A DNA stretch of 64,000 bases from Marchantia polymorpha subsp. ruderalis (lineage: Eukaryota > Streptophyta > Marchantiopsida > Marchantiales > Marchantiaceae): contig AP031353.1 of the NCBI GenBank assembly GCA_037833965.1, positions 21,020,501-21,084,500 of the forward strand. The letters run 5' to 3'. This document shows, one piece after another, positions 40,261 through 51,972 of this stretch. Under the pieces are notes generated by a model that had not been told where the DNA came from, did no database searches, and saw nothing but the letters and a program-made list of their open reading frames with translations. A program made the translations under genes and the position numbers. Each line of letters starts with the position of its first letter. Within the stretch, counting starts at the first letter, position 1.

Positions 40261-43200
40261 ATGACCTTCGACCGGGAGACGGAGAGCGCCCCATTCTTAA
40301 ATTCGCGATTCCATTCTCTAGTGCGAGCTGCGCGCGTCCACCTGCTGGCTGCTAAGCATTCTCGGCATCGCGGCGCAGAGGATTTCTTGGTAATTGAGGG
40401 AGAAGTGAGTGCGCGTGATTTGGAATTGAGGGAGATTAGAGTTTGCCGAGGAAGAAAGGAGCTCGAGCGGAGCGGAAGGAGAATTAGCAAGCAGGCGAAC
40501 TCCAAGAACGCAATGACGAGACTGGGCCGATTGCGGATGCTGCCGCTCCGACTACCACAGAACGGGCTGCGCGCTTTTGAGGAGCGGCTGATAGCAAGAA
40601 AGCTCGATTTCTTGCTATGGGGATGGAACTACATCTGTATGGATATGATGCGCGAGTGGCTAGAGCCACAGGGATCATCTACGCGCGGATTGCGGCCGAA
40701 TGTTGATCGATGGACGGTCCAAGATTGGGCGCAGGCATTGGGGAGATGTGCCGGCATCCTAGGGCACCTCCTCTTTGATAGTGAGAGCGTCAAGGTGACC
40801 AAGCAGGAAGAGGCGCAATTTGTGGAGCTGTTCAAGAAGGGGAAGTCTACCAAGAATGGGTACAAGACCCGCGATTACAAGGATCGATTCCGCCGAACTT
40901 TGGCTACGGCGCTGCTGCAATTACTGCAGCCACACCGCGCTTGCTACATCACATTGTGGCAGGTCTCTTTTGTGGAGTGCATCATCGAGGGAACTCCAAT
41001 TCACTGGGCGAGCATCCTGCACAGGGTGATGCGACAGCACGCTTTTGAGGAGAAGGGGGGAACTCTAAATCATCTCTCTCCTTTCCTCATCAATTTTTAT
41101 AGACAGCGAAATTGTTTGACCGCGGCGGAGCTTGCTTGTTTTCCGCCGTTGTCCGTCGACCATCCCGGGAGGTATGTGCGGGAGAATGAGGTCGACACTG
41201 ATGCAGAGGAGTCGCCGACTTCTACTCCGTCAAGGCGGAGGGACAAAGGGAGAAATACTCCTGCAGCAAGAGTGCCGCGGAAGCGGCGATGGAGAGAGGA
41301 GTCCGAAGAGGAGCAGCATCAAGAACCCACTGCTCCCATTCGACCGCGGCCGTTGTACGAATCGTACAGCCGGCCGAAGCAGAAGGCGCGAAGGCTTGTG
41401 TTACCAGCCAGCAGCGCGGACACGGCGACGATTGCCACGGAGAAAGGAAGTGCGTCGCCGGAGAAGAACGAGGGAGCGCGGACGTCTGCAGGAGCAACGG
41501 ACCCCGCTGCACCTTCGACGGACGAGAGGCCGCCTACGGGCCAAGGGCCTCCGGAGTTACCACGTGCGTTGCGTACAGGTGTTCCGCCTGCGCACAGGCG
41601 AGCCTCGACGGACAGACGACCACAAGCGGACGTGGACCTACGCCTACGCGTGGGAAGAAGCAGTCCGCCTGTGCACAGGTCACCTCCACACGTGCCGCCT
41701 GTGCACAGGCAGGAATCACCTCCGTTCCAATGTAGGAAGGGGAAGGAGCTGGCGGAAGATCCGCCTACGGGACACAGGCCTTCGGGGCCAGACCCTCCGG
41801 CGCACAACGTGCCGCGATTTGCGCTTTCGGCGCCAAGGCCTTCGGGCCGAGGAGATGCGAGCAGGGAACGTGCGGAGGCTGCACCATCGGCGGGTAATCC
41901 GCCGGTAGATGCGCCTTCGGCGGTAGGGCCTCCGGGCCAAGGGAGATCGTGCGAGCGGCCCCCGGCTATATCACCTTTGGCGATAGACGCCTTCGGCGCT
42001 GCGCCTGCGGCGAACAAGGCGCCGACATTTGCGCCTGTGCACAGGCCGGACACAACCCTCGCGCAAGACCGATCGAGGGAGCAGCACCTGACGGAGGAGC
42101 GGATTGACTGTCCGCGGGACAGAATTTCGGTGCGCGATGCGCAATCAAACCCCGCGTAGACACCCTCCGCTCGATCGCCTTCGGCGGCGGACGTCGGCGG
42201 CAGAGAGGATACGATTGAAGACCGACAAGCGGGCGACGGGGATGTAGCACGGCCACATTCGCCTACCGCCTTAGACATTTTGGCAAAGAGCAGCGAGGCT
42301 GCAGCGGTGCCTTCGCAGGCAGCGCACGTCGACGACGTGCAGCCCCACTCGGGTCAGTCGCCGACGCAATCAATGGCGACTGAAATCCTCAACTCAGATG
42401 ATGATGACTAGGCTCCACCAAAGCAGTGTCGGGAGCGGGGGATACCGAGGAGGAGGAGGAGGAAATTGTTGGAGCGCCGGCGGCGGCGCTCTCTGAGCAG
42501 GTGATTCCGTTGCTGAAGTACTTGGATCGCAAATTCGATAAATACGCCGATCCACTTCAGCCGGGATCTTACATCGAATTAGTGCGCAGGCGGACTCGCA
42601 CTAAAGTCCACACTAGCAAGCTACTAGCTAGGGTGGATCAGGAGTTGAAGGAATTGAGGGAGAAGCATGCCTGTTTATGGGGGCAGTACAACCTTGAGAG
42701 GAAATTGCACGCCCTCGACAAGATGCGGAAGGATAGAGTGGAAGAGCTCACCATGGATGTGGTGCAGACCACGCAGGATTTGATGTTTGAGAAAACTCAG
42801 AATCAGATTCTGTCAGAGGAGCTCGTGCGACAGACGCGTTTGTTGGCGGAGTGTCAGCTCGCACGGCAGGCGGATGAGGATTTAATCCGCAGGCTACATT
42901 GAGAGTGTGGCGAATTGAGAGCACAGCGTGCGGAGGCCGAATCGCAATTAGTGGTAATTGAAGAGGATCGCAGGCGAGAGGCAGATCGCACAAAGGAGGA
43001 GACGGCGAGGCGTGTCGCCCACTGTCTCAAGGGCTACGCCCACTGGGAAGTGGCGGCGCAGGAGAAACTCACACTGCGTGAGTTTGAACTTCGCGCAACA
43101 GGGTTGTTGGCAGGCGACAACAGGAGTCGGCGGAAGGTAGCGAAGAAGCTCGACGCTTTTCTGTCGAAGGCGCGGGATACCATGTCCACCCTCGAGGTGG

Positions 43201-43349
43201 AGGTGTCCGCGGCGTTGCAGCGGTTGGGACTGCGCAGTCGAGCGGAAGACTGGCAGGGTAGGGAGTTAGTGCGCGGCAGTCCGTCGCGCAGGAGACGTAG
43301 CACTGGTTCCGCGGAGTGTAGTGTAGCGTGGTTTCGTGCAGGCGTGTAG
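40261..43349 (+). pseudogene. LTR-encoded protein of B2, degraded
   Basis: Open from MTFDRETESAPFLNSRF for ~632 codons through the conserved N-terminal domain and middle. CAG to TAG at 42157-42159 stops it. A small indel near 42405-42415 in the acidic run shifts frame, and a TGA at 42900-42902 interrupts the coiled coil. The rest runs to the usual SAECSVAWFRAGV tail at 43349. The N-terminal domain is well kept, which is why the decay seems recent. Confidence 0.88.
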
Positions 43350-43385
43350 AGTAGTGCAGTGTAGTGCTAGTTAGGACTTAGAAGG

Positions 43386-43414
43386 TATAAAGTACTTCAA
43401 GGCGTTTTGCCTTG
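43386..43414 (+). promoter_or_regulatory. B2 TATA box and hairpin
   Basis: TATAAAGTA at 43386, then CAAGGC-GTTTT-GCCTTG at 43398-43414. This B-type LTR carries the A-T version of the stem otherwise seen in C LTRs. Confidence 0.72.
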
Positions 43415-44290
43415 GGATCTTTCCCAACATCAGAAGTGCAGATCAGGAATCCATTTTCTCTGCGTGTTTGTGTCCTTAAGTTCTGTCACCACGCAAGAGG
43501 AGTTACAACTTAGCGTTCCGCATAGCTGAAGGCCTTCGGTCGAATGTTCAGAGCTCGTACATTGGTTAGAGACTTGAGTAGTTCGGACCTACACCTGCGG
43601 GTGATTGCCGATGCTTAGAGCTAGTGACTAGTTAGATACTTGAACAGTTTCGCCCCTACACCTTCGAGTGTCTGTTCCTGATTGTACTCCTTTGGGATTT
43701 TTCCCCTGAATGCCAAAGTGAAGTTTTGTTACTTCGTGTAAACCTTGGTTGTAAATTCAGGTTACGCTGCAGCAGGTGCCTTCAGGGTAACCCCTGTAGT
43801 ATTTCTGGGAATGACAAGTGCCTGAGAATTCAAACTCTTCAATAGACTGTTATTGTGTTACTGGAATGTTTCTCAGTGAGTCCTTCAGTGCGGACCTATG
43901 TTCTCTGCGCGTTTTGTGAGTTGAGAGTGTTGTTCACCGCGTAAGAGTGACTTCGATCCGAAGTAGGCAGTCCAAACCGGGTTTCCTACACTAGCAGCAA
44001 GCTAGTGGAAGTGTTGTAAAAGCCGGAGTTGGAAGTCACTACCCGCAGCTTCCTTGAAGTGTACTCTTGAGAGACTTTCCCCCTGAAATCTTGAAGTAGA
44101 GGTCCTAACGGATCTCTGGGTTGTGTTTCTGTAGTTTCAGGTGTGTGTGTGTGTGTGTGTGTGTGTTACGCTGCACTGTGCGACCTCCGAGTGCGCTCCG
44201 AGTGGACACTTGCAGTATTTCTGGGAGTGACAGTCGCCTGAGAATTCAAACTCCTCAATAGTCTGTTAAACGTGACACTTTGTACCCTAT

Positions 44291-44295
44291 GTGTT
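44291..44295 (+). repeat. Target-site duplication GTGTT (pair with 49155-49159)
   Basis: GTGTT flanks the solo C LTR on both sides. Removing the LTR restores the B2 sequence …CCTATGTGTTCCTCTGTCCC. Confidence 0.94.
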
Positions 44296-45640
44296 TGTGG
44301 TAACACACTTTTTGTTTTTTTTGCAGAATTTAAACAATTTTAGAAAACTAGTACCGAAGCAGTGTTTGTAGTTAGAAAAGGGTACGTTAAATAGAGTGGA
44401 TTGATGAGATCGTCACGAGGTCACGAAGAATCGCGTAGTCGGATGTACCAACGCCAATGTCTTCGGCGCCTTCGGCAAAAGCTCCTATGTGAGGTGTCTC
44501 TACTCACGCGCTTCCAGCGTATAAGGAAGCTACGCTTCCGGCGCAGACACCTCAGGAGGAGGTTTTGCTAAAGACGTCAGAAGAAGGGCTTGGACCTCTG
44601 AAGGCGTCCGACCATGAGTGCGCCTTCGGCGATGCGCCGCTAGCGCGGAAAGGGAAAACCTTCATAACGATCGGAATACACGGTAGATCCAGTTGGTTGA
44701 AGTCGCATTAGAAAGAGCTCGGGACGCTCGTTCTAACGAGCCCAAGAGCGTCGAAGATGGATCAAAGACGGAGAAGTTATGAGCGTCGGAAAACTCGTAG
44801 CCGGACATGCGCCGTTCGCGCTAGGGTTCACAGCCGGAAAGGACTCCCGTACGCCCTCGGCGATGCGCCTTCGGCGGAATCGCGCGCTCATGGGAGGAAA
44901 CCAACTCAGAGTCGGAAGCACCTTTGGCGGCTGCTCATGGAAGGAAAGCGCCGGTCGGATGTACGCCTCCGACGTGGCGCTGATGGCCGGCTGCGCTGGC
45001 ATGATTTGCGCCGGCGGGATATGCGCCGTCAGCAATGGACGAGGCATAAAGGACAAAATAAGCGGTACGAATACGCGCCAGCGTAATTCTCGCCGACTGG
45101 ATGTGGCGCCGACGGACGGAACACGCCAGCGGCGACGCGCCTCCGGTGATGGACGGGTTAGGGAAAGACAACATAGCCGACGTATACCCTACGGTAGACT
45201 CGAGTCCGGAAGACGGCGGCGGCGGGAGAATTCAACATTCACGCATGCGAATGCGCGCAGTGTAGAGACGTGAATTCGCGCATGCAAAGGGCGAACTGTT
45301 AGGCCGTATAGCCGGCTGCGTACGTTGTAACCAGTAAGAACGTTGGACGTTCTTGAAATCGGAGAAGAAAAGACTGCGCCCCAGTCTCATTCTCTCATTC
45401 TTGATTTTGCGAGTTCCAGCTTCCAAGATTACGCGCAAGGGCGGAGAGACCTGCAGTGAGAGGAGAGAGTGCGGAGACGAGTTACGCAAGGATCTTGACA
45501 GACCTTGGAGAGAATTGCGAGTAGCGAACTTGAGCGTGAGCGAAGAGAGAGTGAGCAGTCAGTGCTTGAGCGGCCGACGCGCAGTGGCGATTGTGAGAGA
45601 GCGAGCGAAAGGGAGAACGTTTGTGTGTGCAGGTAACGCA

Positions 45641-48196
45641 ATGTCGAAGGTTCCCCAGCTGCGAGTGTCTTCCCTCAGGGTGCCGCAGATCGTTCTACGC
45701 GCATTTCAAGATGTGCTGCTGGGGCTGAAGCTCGATTTCCTCCTGTGGGGGTGGAACTGGACATGTCCGGAGATGGTGTGCGAGTATCTGCATGAGAGAC
45801 ACAAGCCCTCACGCGGATTCCGTCCACATCCAGAAAGATGGGACATTTGTAACTGGGCGCAGGTGTTGGGCAGGTGTGCCGGCGAGGAAGGGGATCTCCT
45901 CTTCGAGGCCGATAGCGTGAAGGTGTCCCAAGAGGAAGAAACCTCCTACAATGAGCTCTTCAAAGTTGCCAGGCATCCCAAGAACGGTTTCCGGACGCGG
46001 GATTACAAAGATCGATTGCGGAGAAATGTCGCGACTGCATTGCTGCAGATATTGCAGCCGACCAAGACCGCTTACATGCATGGTTGGCAGGTAGAATTTG
46101 TGGAGCTAGTGTTGTCAGGAGCTCCAGTGCATTGGGCACGACTCCTGTGGAAGGTAACGCGCCAACATGCGCAAGAAGAGAAAGGAGGAACCCTCAATCA
46201 TCTTTCGCCTTACTTGATTGTGTTTTATCGGGCGATGGGATGTTTGACAAATTCAGAGCGGACACGGTTTCCGCTGCTGACCCGGAGCTATCCAGGTAGA
46301 TACTCACGGGAGGCCGAAGTGGACACGGATCCGGACGAGGAACCTGCCAGTCCGCCTCCGGCTCCGGCCCCAGCAAGAGCAGCAGAAGAACGTCGAAGTG
46401 AGCGCATTCCGCGAAAGCGGAAGTGGGATGAGAGACCTGAGGACAGGCAGCCGGAAGTGCCAGCTGCGCCGACTCGTGGTCGGCCCACCCACGAGCCTCA
46501 CAGTCGACCAAAACAGAGGGCACGCAAAATGCCAACTAGTACTGAGGAGACCGGGCGTACTCCGGTCCGGCGGAATGCCACGTAGGAGGAGATAATCGCG
46601 CAGATTCTAGGGAAGTCGAGAAATACCTCTGCGCAGAAGGCACCAATGCCTTCGGAAGGAGATGGACGGACTGACAGTCGGCCGACTACGAGTCGGGCGA
46701 CTGAAGGTCGACGAGCGGAAGGAAGGCCAACTGATCGGCGCGTTGAACCGGACAGCAGGCCGGAAGCAGAAGAGAGTTTAGCTGACGAGCCAACAACCCT
46801 CAGAAGGTCGTCTTCGGCGGAAGGCACTTCTGGGAAAACGCCACCAGCAAGCAGGCCAAGTGGAGTGAAGACGCGCAGGGTGTATCCGACTCCAAGTCGG
46901 ACAACTGCTGGTCGGCCGACTGCGAGTCGGTCAACAGAGAGTCGGCCGGATTCGCCGACTGCGAGACGGACAGGGCCGGCGACCAGTGTGCGGAGGCCTT
47001 CGGCGGACGCACCTTCAGCAAAGACACCTTCCGCGCAGATTGCGCCGGAAGGGCAGGCAGCAGAAGCGGGCGGTGCAAAGGTGACAAGAGTCACTGCGGC
47101 GTTGACCCCTTCGGAAACCGAAGATCGAGCCGGAACAGGGGCTCAAGCAGTGGGATCCCCCACTGCCCTGGATATTTTAGCAGGCAGTGGAGCAGCAGTC
47201 GCAGCGGAAGCTGCTGCGCGCCACAGTTCCAGGGAGTCGCCAAGGGATTCAATGGCGACTGAAATCCTCGAAATTGAGGATGAGACGAGCTCGGAAGAGC
47301 AGGAAGCGGATTCTGTGCAGAAAACGCCAACAGGGGTGTTGTGCTAGCAGATAGTCCCTCTCCTGCGATATCTGGATCGCAAGACATCCAAGTACTCGGG
47401 TACTGGAAAACCGCAGTCTTATGTGGAGACTATCAAGCGAAGGACGAGGAGCAAGGTGGCCACTTGGGCCTCTAGGTGCCAAGTATATGTGGAAAGGAAC
47501 ACCGCCCTCCGACAACACCTGGCGGTCACACAGAAGCTATACCAAGCCTTGCAGCAGCAGAGGGAGGATGCGGCGACAAAAAGCCAGGCGGAGGCCGAGC
47601 TAATACGGGCAAAGATCGAGTCAGAATTGCAGGAAGAGCGGAGACAAAACCGCATCCTAGCAGCAGAGCTTGCGCGCCAGACGCGCGCCTCGAAAGAAAG
47701 TCAAAGAGCCCGCAAGGAGGATGAGGAGTTGTTGCGCAACTTGCAATCCGAGTGCTCGGATTTGAGGGCGCAGCGTGCGGAAGCAGAAATGCAGCTGGCG
47801 GAGGTAGAAAGCAGCTGTAGGGCGCGAGAAGAGTTGGCGACGCGGGTGATTCACTGCCTAAAAGGATACGCTCATTGGGAGGTGGCAGCTCAAGAGAGGA
47901 TCACACTCAGGGAGTTCGAGCTTCGGGCGGCGGCATTGACGGGGGGTGACAGTCGGAGTCGGCGGCGAGTAGCGAGGAAATTAGAAACCTTCTTGTCGGG
48001 TGCGCGCGCCACTATGGCGCACTTAGAGTTGGAAGTCACTGCAGCCCTCCGACGCCTGGGGTTGCGCAGCCGGTCGGAAGACTGGCAAGGTAGAGACAGC
48101 GAGCGGAGCAGTCCGGCGCGCAGGAGGCGCAGCACCGGATCCGCCGAGTGCAGTAGTATAGTTTGGTTTCGCGCAGATGTTGCGAGGAGTAGATAG
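45641..48196 (+). pseudogene. LTR-encoded protein, C type, with two nonsense codons
   Basis: Exactly as long as the intact C1 ORF (2556 bp) and in one frame throughout, but with TAG at 46583-46585 (CAG in C1) and TAG at 47345-47347 (GAA in C1). No frameshift. Conserved domain, disordered middle and coiled coil all align with C1. Without the two stops it would encode the same 851-codon product. Confidence 0.9.
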
Positions 48197-48228
48197 GATA
48201 GCGTAGTGTTAGTTAGGACCTTTGAGGG

Positions 48229-48257
48229 TATAAAGTAGATCAAGGCGTTTTGCCTTG
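48229..48257 (+). promoter_or_regulatory. C2 TATA box and hairpin
   Basis: TATAAAGTA at 48229-48237, then CAAGGC-GTTTT-GCCTTG at 48241-48257, as in C1. Confidence 0.72.
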
Positions 48258-49227
48258 GGACTCTTCCAGTTTCGGAAGTGCAGATCAGGAACTCACTTTC
48301 TTGGCGTGTTTGTGCATTTTGGTCCTGGCACCACGTAGAGAAGCTGCAGCATAGCGAAGTTACCGTATGTTGTAGTTGAAGGCCTTCGGCTGAATGTTCA
48401 GAGCTAGTACCCGGTTAGAGACTTGAGTAGTGCGGATCTGCACCTGCGGGTGATTTCTGATGCTCAGAGCCGGCTGCGAGTTAGAGACTTGAACAGTTCC
48501 CCCTTACTCCTTCGAGTGACATATCCTGATTGTACTCCTACGGGAAGTTTCCCCTGAATGCCAAAGTGAAGTTTTATTACTTCGTGTAAACCTTGGTTTG
48601 CAATTCAGGTTGTGTGTGTGTTACTGGATCGTGTCTCAGTTAAGTTCTCAGTCGGGTCTGCACTCCCTGCGTTTGGTGTGAGAGTCGAGGGTGACGTCCA
48701 CGGCGTATGAAGAGGCTTCGTTCCGAAGTGGGAAGTCAAGTCCGGGTACCCTACGCTAGTTCCTGGCGGAAGGGCAGTAAAAGCCGGAGTGGGAGTCACT
48801 ACCTGCAGGACCTCTTAGTGAACTTTTGAGACACTTTCCTCCTGAAATCCGAAGCGGAGGTCCTGACCGACCTCCGAGTTGTGCTTTTGCCAGTTTCAGG
48901 TGTGTGTGTGTGTGTGTGTTGAGTGACCACGCTGTACCGTGCATCCTCCGAGCATCCTCCGAGTCGAGATCCTCCTCCGAGTCGAGCCTTCGAGTCGAGC
49001 ACTGCAGTATTTCTGGGAGTTACAGTCGCCTAGAATTCAAACTCTACAAAAGTCTGTTAAACGTGACACTTTTACTCTGTGTGTTGCCTCTGTCCCTGTG
49101 GGTTCGATCTTTTTACCACCATACTGCAGTTTTAGCCTTTGGTGGGTTATTACAGTGTTCCTCTGTCCCTGTGGGTTCGACCTTTCTACCACTATATTGC
49201 AGTTTTAGCCTTTAGTGGGTTATTACA

Positions 49228-49607
49228 GCAGGCGAGAGGCAGATCGCACGAAGGAGGAGATGGCGCGGCGAGTCGCCCACTGTCTCAAGGGCTACGCCCA
49301 TTGGGAAGTGGCGGCGCAGGAGAAACTCACACTGCGTGAGTTGGAGCTTCGTGCAGCCGGGTTGTTGTCAGGTGACAGTAGGAGTCGGCGGAAGGTGGCG
49401 AAGAAGTTAGACTCTTTTCTGTCGAAGGCGCGGGATATCATGTCCACCCTTGAGGCGGAGGTGTCCGCGGCGCTGCAGCTTTTGGGACTGCGCAGTCGAG
49501 CGGAAGACTGGCAGGGTAGGGAGTTAGTGCGCGGCAGTCCGTCGCGCAGGAGGCGAAGCACAGGTTCCGCGGAGTGTAGTGTAGCGTGGTTCCGTGCCGG
49601 CGTGTAG
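49228..49607 (+). pseudogene. LTR-encoded protein of B1, C-terminal part
   Basis: Final piece of the B1 ORF after the solo B2 LTR: RREADRTKEEMARRVAHCLKGYAHWE, then LRSRAEDWQGRE and the SAECSVAWFRAGV end. It continues 7992-9242 across the GCAGG duplication. It is followed by TATAAAGTA (49644) and the stem CAAGGC-GTCTT-GCCTTG (49656-49672), then ~950 bp of R-U5 to 50624. Confidence 0.88.
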
Positions 49608-50646
49608 CGTAGTGCAGTGTAGTGCTAGTTAGGACTAAGAAGGTATAAAGTAGTTCAAGGCGTCTTGCCTTGGGATCTTTTCCAACATCAGAAGTGCAGA
49701 TCAGGAACTCATTTTCTCTGCGTGTTTGTGTCCTTAATTCTGTCATCACGCAAGAGGGGCTACAACTTGGCGTTCCGCATTTTGTAGCTGAAGGCCTTCG
49801 GCCGAATGTTCAGAGCTAGTACATTGGTTAGAGACTTGAGTAGTTCGGATCTACACCTGCGGGTGATTGCCGATGCTCAGAGCCAGTGACTAGTTAGATA
49901 CTTGAATAGTTTCGCCCCTACACCTTCGAGTGTTTGGTCTTGATTGTACTCCTTCGGGATTTTTTCCCTTAATGCCAAAGTGAAGTTTTGTTACTTCGTG
50001 TAAGCCTTGGTTGTAAATTCAGGTTACGCTGCAGCAAGTGCCTTCAGGGTAGCCCCTGTAGTATTTCTGGGAATGACAAGTGCCTGAGAATTCAAACTCT
50101 TCAATAGACTGTTATGGTGTGTTACTGGAATGTTTCTCAGTGAGTCCTTCAGTGCGGACCTGTGTTCTTTGCGCGTTTTGTGAGTTGAGAGTGTTGTTCA
50201 CCGCGTAAGAGTGACTTCAATCCGAAGTAGGCAGTCCAAACCGGGTTTCCTACGCTAGCAGCAAGCTAGTGGAAGTGTTGTAAAAGCTGGAGTTGGGAGT
50301 CACTACCCGCAGCTTCGCTGAGTACTCGCGAGAGACTTTTTCCCCCCTGAAATCTTGAGTGGAGGTCCTAACGGATCTCTGGGTTGTGTTTCTGTAGTTT
50401 CAGGTGTGTGTGTGTGTGTGTGTGTGTTACGCTGCACTGTGCGACCTCCGAGTGCGCTCCGAGTGAACACTTGCAGTATTTCTGGGAGTGACAGTCGCCT
50501 GAGAATTCAAACTCCTCAATAGTCTGTTAAACGTGACACTTTGTACCCTGTGTGTTCCTCTGTCCCTGTGGGTTCGACCTTTCTACCACTATATTGCAGT
50601 TTTAGCCTTTAGTGGGTTATTACATAAGAAGCCGACAACTTCTTTT

Positions 50647-50664
50647 TGGCGCCGCTGCCGGGGA
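50647..50664 (+). other. Primer-binding site, tRNA-Asp type (B1 element)
   Basis: TGGCGCCGCTGCCGGGGA, 22 bases after the B1 LTR end. It fits the complement of a plant tRNA-Asp 3' end (…GGCG-CCA) better than the B4 copy. Confidence 0.87.
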
Positions 50665-50708
50665 CAGTTGCGTCAACACCGGGGTTTACGAGCAGCCATG
50701 CTCGGTGA

Positions 50709-50975
50709 ATGTCGACGGAAGCTAGTGGGAGCAACCTAAGTGCAAGAGTTGCCCGCAAGTTCCGACGAGATTCAGAGAAGGCCGTGGAAGAGACACGGCG
50801 TCAAAAGAAGAAAACACCAAAAAGAGTACCTAAGTCTAGTCCGGCCGACATCCCTGGGGAAGCTACCCCTAGTGACTCGGAACCAAACTTTGTGCTTACA
50901 GTTCTGCTAGATATCCCTTGCGCGGATTCCCCTCGTGATTTAGAACCGACCGCCCGAGAATCGTCGACAGATTCC
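50709..50975 (+). pseudogene. gag: gag N-terminus of the B1 element (fragment)
   Basis: MSTEASGSNLSARVARKFRR to about …RESSTDSP, ~89 codons, aligns with the B4 Gag start. It then runs into an antisense LTR fragment, so capsid, knuckles and protease are gone. The break is within ~5 bases of 50975. Confidence 0.85.
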
Positions 50976-51905
50976 CCGGCACCTTCCGGCGGATTTCTCG
51001 CCAAAGGCGCAGCTCCCGCCTGCTCTCTGGTTGTAACTCGGTGGCCCAAAGGCCCTGGCGCCGAAGGCGCAAATCCCGGCGATCTCTCCGCCGAAAGGGC
51101 CTTGCCCCGAAGGCCCTTGAGCCGAAGGCGGATCTTCCGCCGGCTCCTTCCTCTTCCTGCGTTGCACCGGGGGTGAGTCCTGCCTATGCGTAGGCACCCG
51201 CCTATGCGTAGGCGAACTTTCTCTGCCTATGCATAGGCACAAGTCTACGTCCGCAAGAGGTCGCCTATCCACAGGGAGTCGCCTATGCGTAGGCGGCACA
51301 CTCATCCGCGCCGCACGTGGTAGCTCCTGACCTGAAGGTCGTCTTTCCTTCGCCGAAGGCGTAGGGTGGTCTACTAACCCCTCGGCCGTTCGCGTAGTCC
51401 CATCCTTCTCCGGGGACGGACTTCCCTTCTCTGTAGCGATCGTCGCCGTTTGCGCACTACTGGTTGGTAACAAAAGCCTACGCGCGTTCTGCTTCGGCCG
51501 GCTGCAGATCTCGTGTAGTGGCCGCTTCCGGGTGAGAGCAGTTGATTCTTGATGTTGCTCTTTCTTTACACAAAGTAGCAAAACTTCACTTTGGCATTCA
51601 GGGGAAAAATCCCAAAGGAGTACAATCAGGAACAAACACTCGAAGGTGTAGGGGGCGAAACTGTTCAAGTATCCAACTAGTCACTGGCTCTGAGCATCGG
51701 CAGTCACCCGTAGGTGCAGATCCGAACTACTCAAGTCTCTAACCAATGTGCTAGCTCTAAACATTCGGCCGAAGGCCTTCAGCTACAAAATGCAGAACGC
51801 TAAGTTGTAACTCCTCGTGCGTGGTGACAGAACTCAAGGGCACAAACACGCAGAGGAAATGGGATCCTGATCTGCACTTCTGAGTTTGGGAAAGAACCCA
51901 AGGCG
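50976..51905 (-). mobile_element. Scrambled B-type LTR fragment, minus strand
   Basis: Read on the minus strand, R-U5 sequence (51905 to ~51567) is joined directly to the middle of the LTR ORF (~51566 to 50976; EQHQESTALTRKRPLHEICSRPKQ). In a normal LTR the ORF precedes R-U5, so the order is permuted. The ORF piece includes Pro/Arg-rich middle sequence with CGCCTATGCGTAGGCG palindromes (51183-51292). No intact gene. Confidence 0.75.
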
Positions 51906-51967
51906 AGGACGAGGAGGCAAGGACGAGGAGGCAAGGACGTCAGAAGCCGGCAAGGACCTCTGAATGC

Positions 51968-51972
51968 TTCCG
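51968..51972 (+). repeat. Target-site duplication TTCCG (pair with 59150-59154)
   Basis: TTCCG precedes the TGTGG start at 51973 and follows the TTATTACA end at 59149. The C3 sequence GGCTTCCGACCATGAG is restored across it. Confidence 0.88.

Larger units (their letters stand above)
40087..44295 (+). mobile_element. Right arm of solo LTR B2
   Basis: Continues B2 after the B3 insertion: the end of the U3 leader, degraded ORF (40261-43349), TATAAAGTA at 43386, hairpin CAAGGC-GTTTT-GCCTTG at 43398-43414, and R-U5 with a GT microsatellite (44141-44166). It is interrupted at 44295 by a solo C LTR and finishes at 49160-49227. 43350-44295 holds no gene. Confidence 0.88.
44296..49154 (+). mobile_element. 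Solo C-type LTR (C2), 4859 bp
   Basis: TGTGGTAACACAC to TTATTACA with GTGTT duplications and no interior, so a solo LTR. Same length as C1 (3128-7986). 44296-45640 is noncoding U3, with the GAAAGAGCTCG…AACGAGCCCAAGA module at ~44711-44750. TATAAAGTA at 48229 and the hairpin at 48241-48257 follow the ORF. The GT microsatellite lies at ~48899-48919. Confidence 0.93.
9243..49227 (+). mobile_element. Solo B-type LTR (B2), interrupted by B3 and a solo C LTR
   Basis: Its own sequence is 9243-10272, 40087-44295 and 49160-49227, about 5.3 kb in total, the normal B LTR size. It has matching GCAGG target duplications and no gag-pol of its own, so it is a solo LTR. It is interrupted by the B3 element (10273-40081, TSD AGCGC) and the solo C LTR (44296-49154, TSD GTGTT). 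9243-10267 is noncoding U3 with the GTTGGAAAGAGCTTG module near 9558 and several CGCCTGCGCACAGGCG-type palindromes. No gene was seen there. Confidence 0.9.
2112..50624 (+). mobile_element. LTR B1: oldest B-type LTR, split into pieces by nested insertions
   Basis: The pieces 2112-3127, 7992-9242 and 49233-50624 read as one continuous B-type LTR once the nested insertions are removed (solo C LTR 3128-7986, solo B LTR 9243-49227 with its own nests). The true 5' end lies left of the window, beyond the minus C LTR. The right end, TTATTACA at 50624, is followed by a primer-binding site and the start of gag. B1 is therefore a 5' LTR of an element whose interior is mostly lost. Its ORF is badly decayed, consistent with the greatest age in the nest. 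Confidence 0.85.
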
